DNA from: Micromonospora sp. NBC_01740
GTDB lineage: Bacteria; Actinomycetota; Actinomycetes; Mycobacteriales; Micromonosporaceae
Length of the DNA: 64,000 nucleotides
Direction of reading: 5' to 3'
Assembly (NCBI RefSeq): GCF_035920365.1
Contig: NZ_CP109150.1
Location: forward strand, 2,480,001 to 2,544,000
Below, one piece after another: positions 63,714 through 64,000 of the stretch. Below the pieces are notes generated by a model. The model made no database searches. It was not told the DNA's origin and saw only the letters and a program-made list of their open reading frames with translations. The translations under genes were made by a program, and so were the position numbers. How positions within the stretch are numbered: the stretch's first letter is position 1; every line of letters starts with the position of its first letter.

Positions 63714-64000
63714 GGCGTCGACTGCTCGCCGGCCTGCTCGGCGGCGCGCTGCTGCTGGGCGGCGTGGCCGGCTGCGGCATCCCGGAGAACACCGAGGTCA
63801 GGGTGGACGGGCCGGGGCCGGCGGCGGAGGGCGGCTCGACCAGCGGCAGCCGGGGCGAGCCCCCGAGCCGGAGCGCGGCCGGCACCGACGCCGAGCAGTT
63901 CGTCCAGAACTTCCTCTCCGCCGCGGCCGGCGAACCGGACGGGGCGTACCAGCGGGTCCGGCAGTTCATCGTGCCGGCGGACCGCGACCGCCTCCAGACC
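63710..64000 (+). CDS. lpqB: Lipoprotein LpqB (partial, N-terminus)
   Basis: The first 97 codons lie in the window. GTG 63710 overlaps the mtrB stop by four bases. The signal sequence RRRLLAGLLGGALLLGGVAG ends in a lipobox with C22, followed by GIPENTEV and the sequence AEQFVQNFLSAAAGEPDGAY that begins the folded domain. LpqB modulates MtrB signalling at the outer face of the membrane. The rest is beyond the window end. Confidence 0.92.
   Translation, partial: MRRRLLAGLLGGALLLGGVAGCGIPENTEVRVDGPGPAAEGGSTSGSRGEPPSRSAAGTDAEQFVQNFLSAAAGEPDGAYQRVRQFIVPADRDRLQT

Overview
The window is very GC-rich throughout (well over 70% by eye), uses GTG starts freely, and packs genes into operons with 4-base ATGA/GTGA overlaps. 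It carries hallmark actinobacterial genes: WhiB, the coenzyme F420 genes fbiA/fbiB/fbiC, MtrA-MtrB-LpqB, an XRE/DUF397 pair and an ESX-style WXG100 cassette. This points to a mycelial actinobacterium, most likely Micromonosporaceae; the genus is inference. Many monocistronic genes have a TANNNT hexamer about 6 bases before an ATG/GTG, the signature of leaderless transcripts.

Layout. 1-9.2 kb: the 5' 1,622 codons of a giant membrane protein (minus, C-terminus outside the window), UDP-glucose dehydrogenase, an acyl-CoA dehydrogenase, a small membrane protein and a hotdog thioesterase. 9.3-17.8 kb: acetoacetyl-CoA synthetase, a TIGR03089 protein, a GT4 glycosyltransferase, mannose-1-phosphate guanylyltransferase (manC), a NUDIX hydrolase, an unrecognised protein and a winged-helix regulator. 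17.8-25.9 kb: F420 biosynthesis (fbiB-fbiA minus, fbiC plus), a repeat-tailed membrane protein, whiB, a metallopeptidase-like protein without zinc ligands, and a DUF3499 protein.

25.9-44.9 kb looks like an accessory block set into an otherwise conserved neighbourhood. It holds an XRE/DUF397 pair, a polyamine-type ABC importer (potDABC order), a subtilisin with two P-domains, an aldehyde dehydrogenase, and a polymorphic-toxin locus. The toxin locus has a YrhB/deaminase/SUKH-3 fusion facing a YbaB - WXG100 - 1,464-residue toxin - putative immunity operon. The big toxin has a papain-fold glutamine-deamidase-like domain and a separate C-terminal RelA/SpoT-like domain encoded in conspicuously lower-GC DNA. 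Endonuclease V and two membrane/secreted proteins follow.

45-64 kb returns to the conserved block: manB, a Trm112-like protein, a SIS isomerase-like protein, a CDF transporter, manA, ahcY, a TPR/membrane operon, RDD and SpoIIM-like proteins (divergent), a tightly coupled operon of DUF58 - MoxR - DUF4350 - DUF4129 and membrane proteins, then mtrA-mtrB-lpqB (lpqB cut by the window end). manA, manB and manC together supply GDP-mannose for cell-envelope glycans; ahcY recycles S-adenosylhomocysteine; mtrAB-lpqB controls division and envelope genes.

A non-coding feature stands out. Three hairpins at 11.5, 21.15 and 55.8 kb share 21-base arms with a common consensus and compensating base changes between arms, so they look like copies of one dispersed element.
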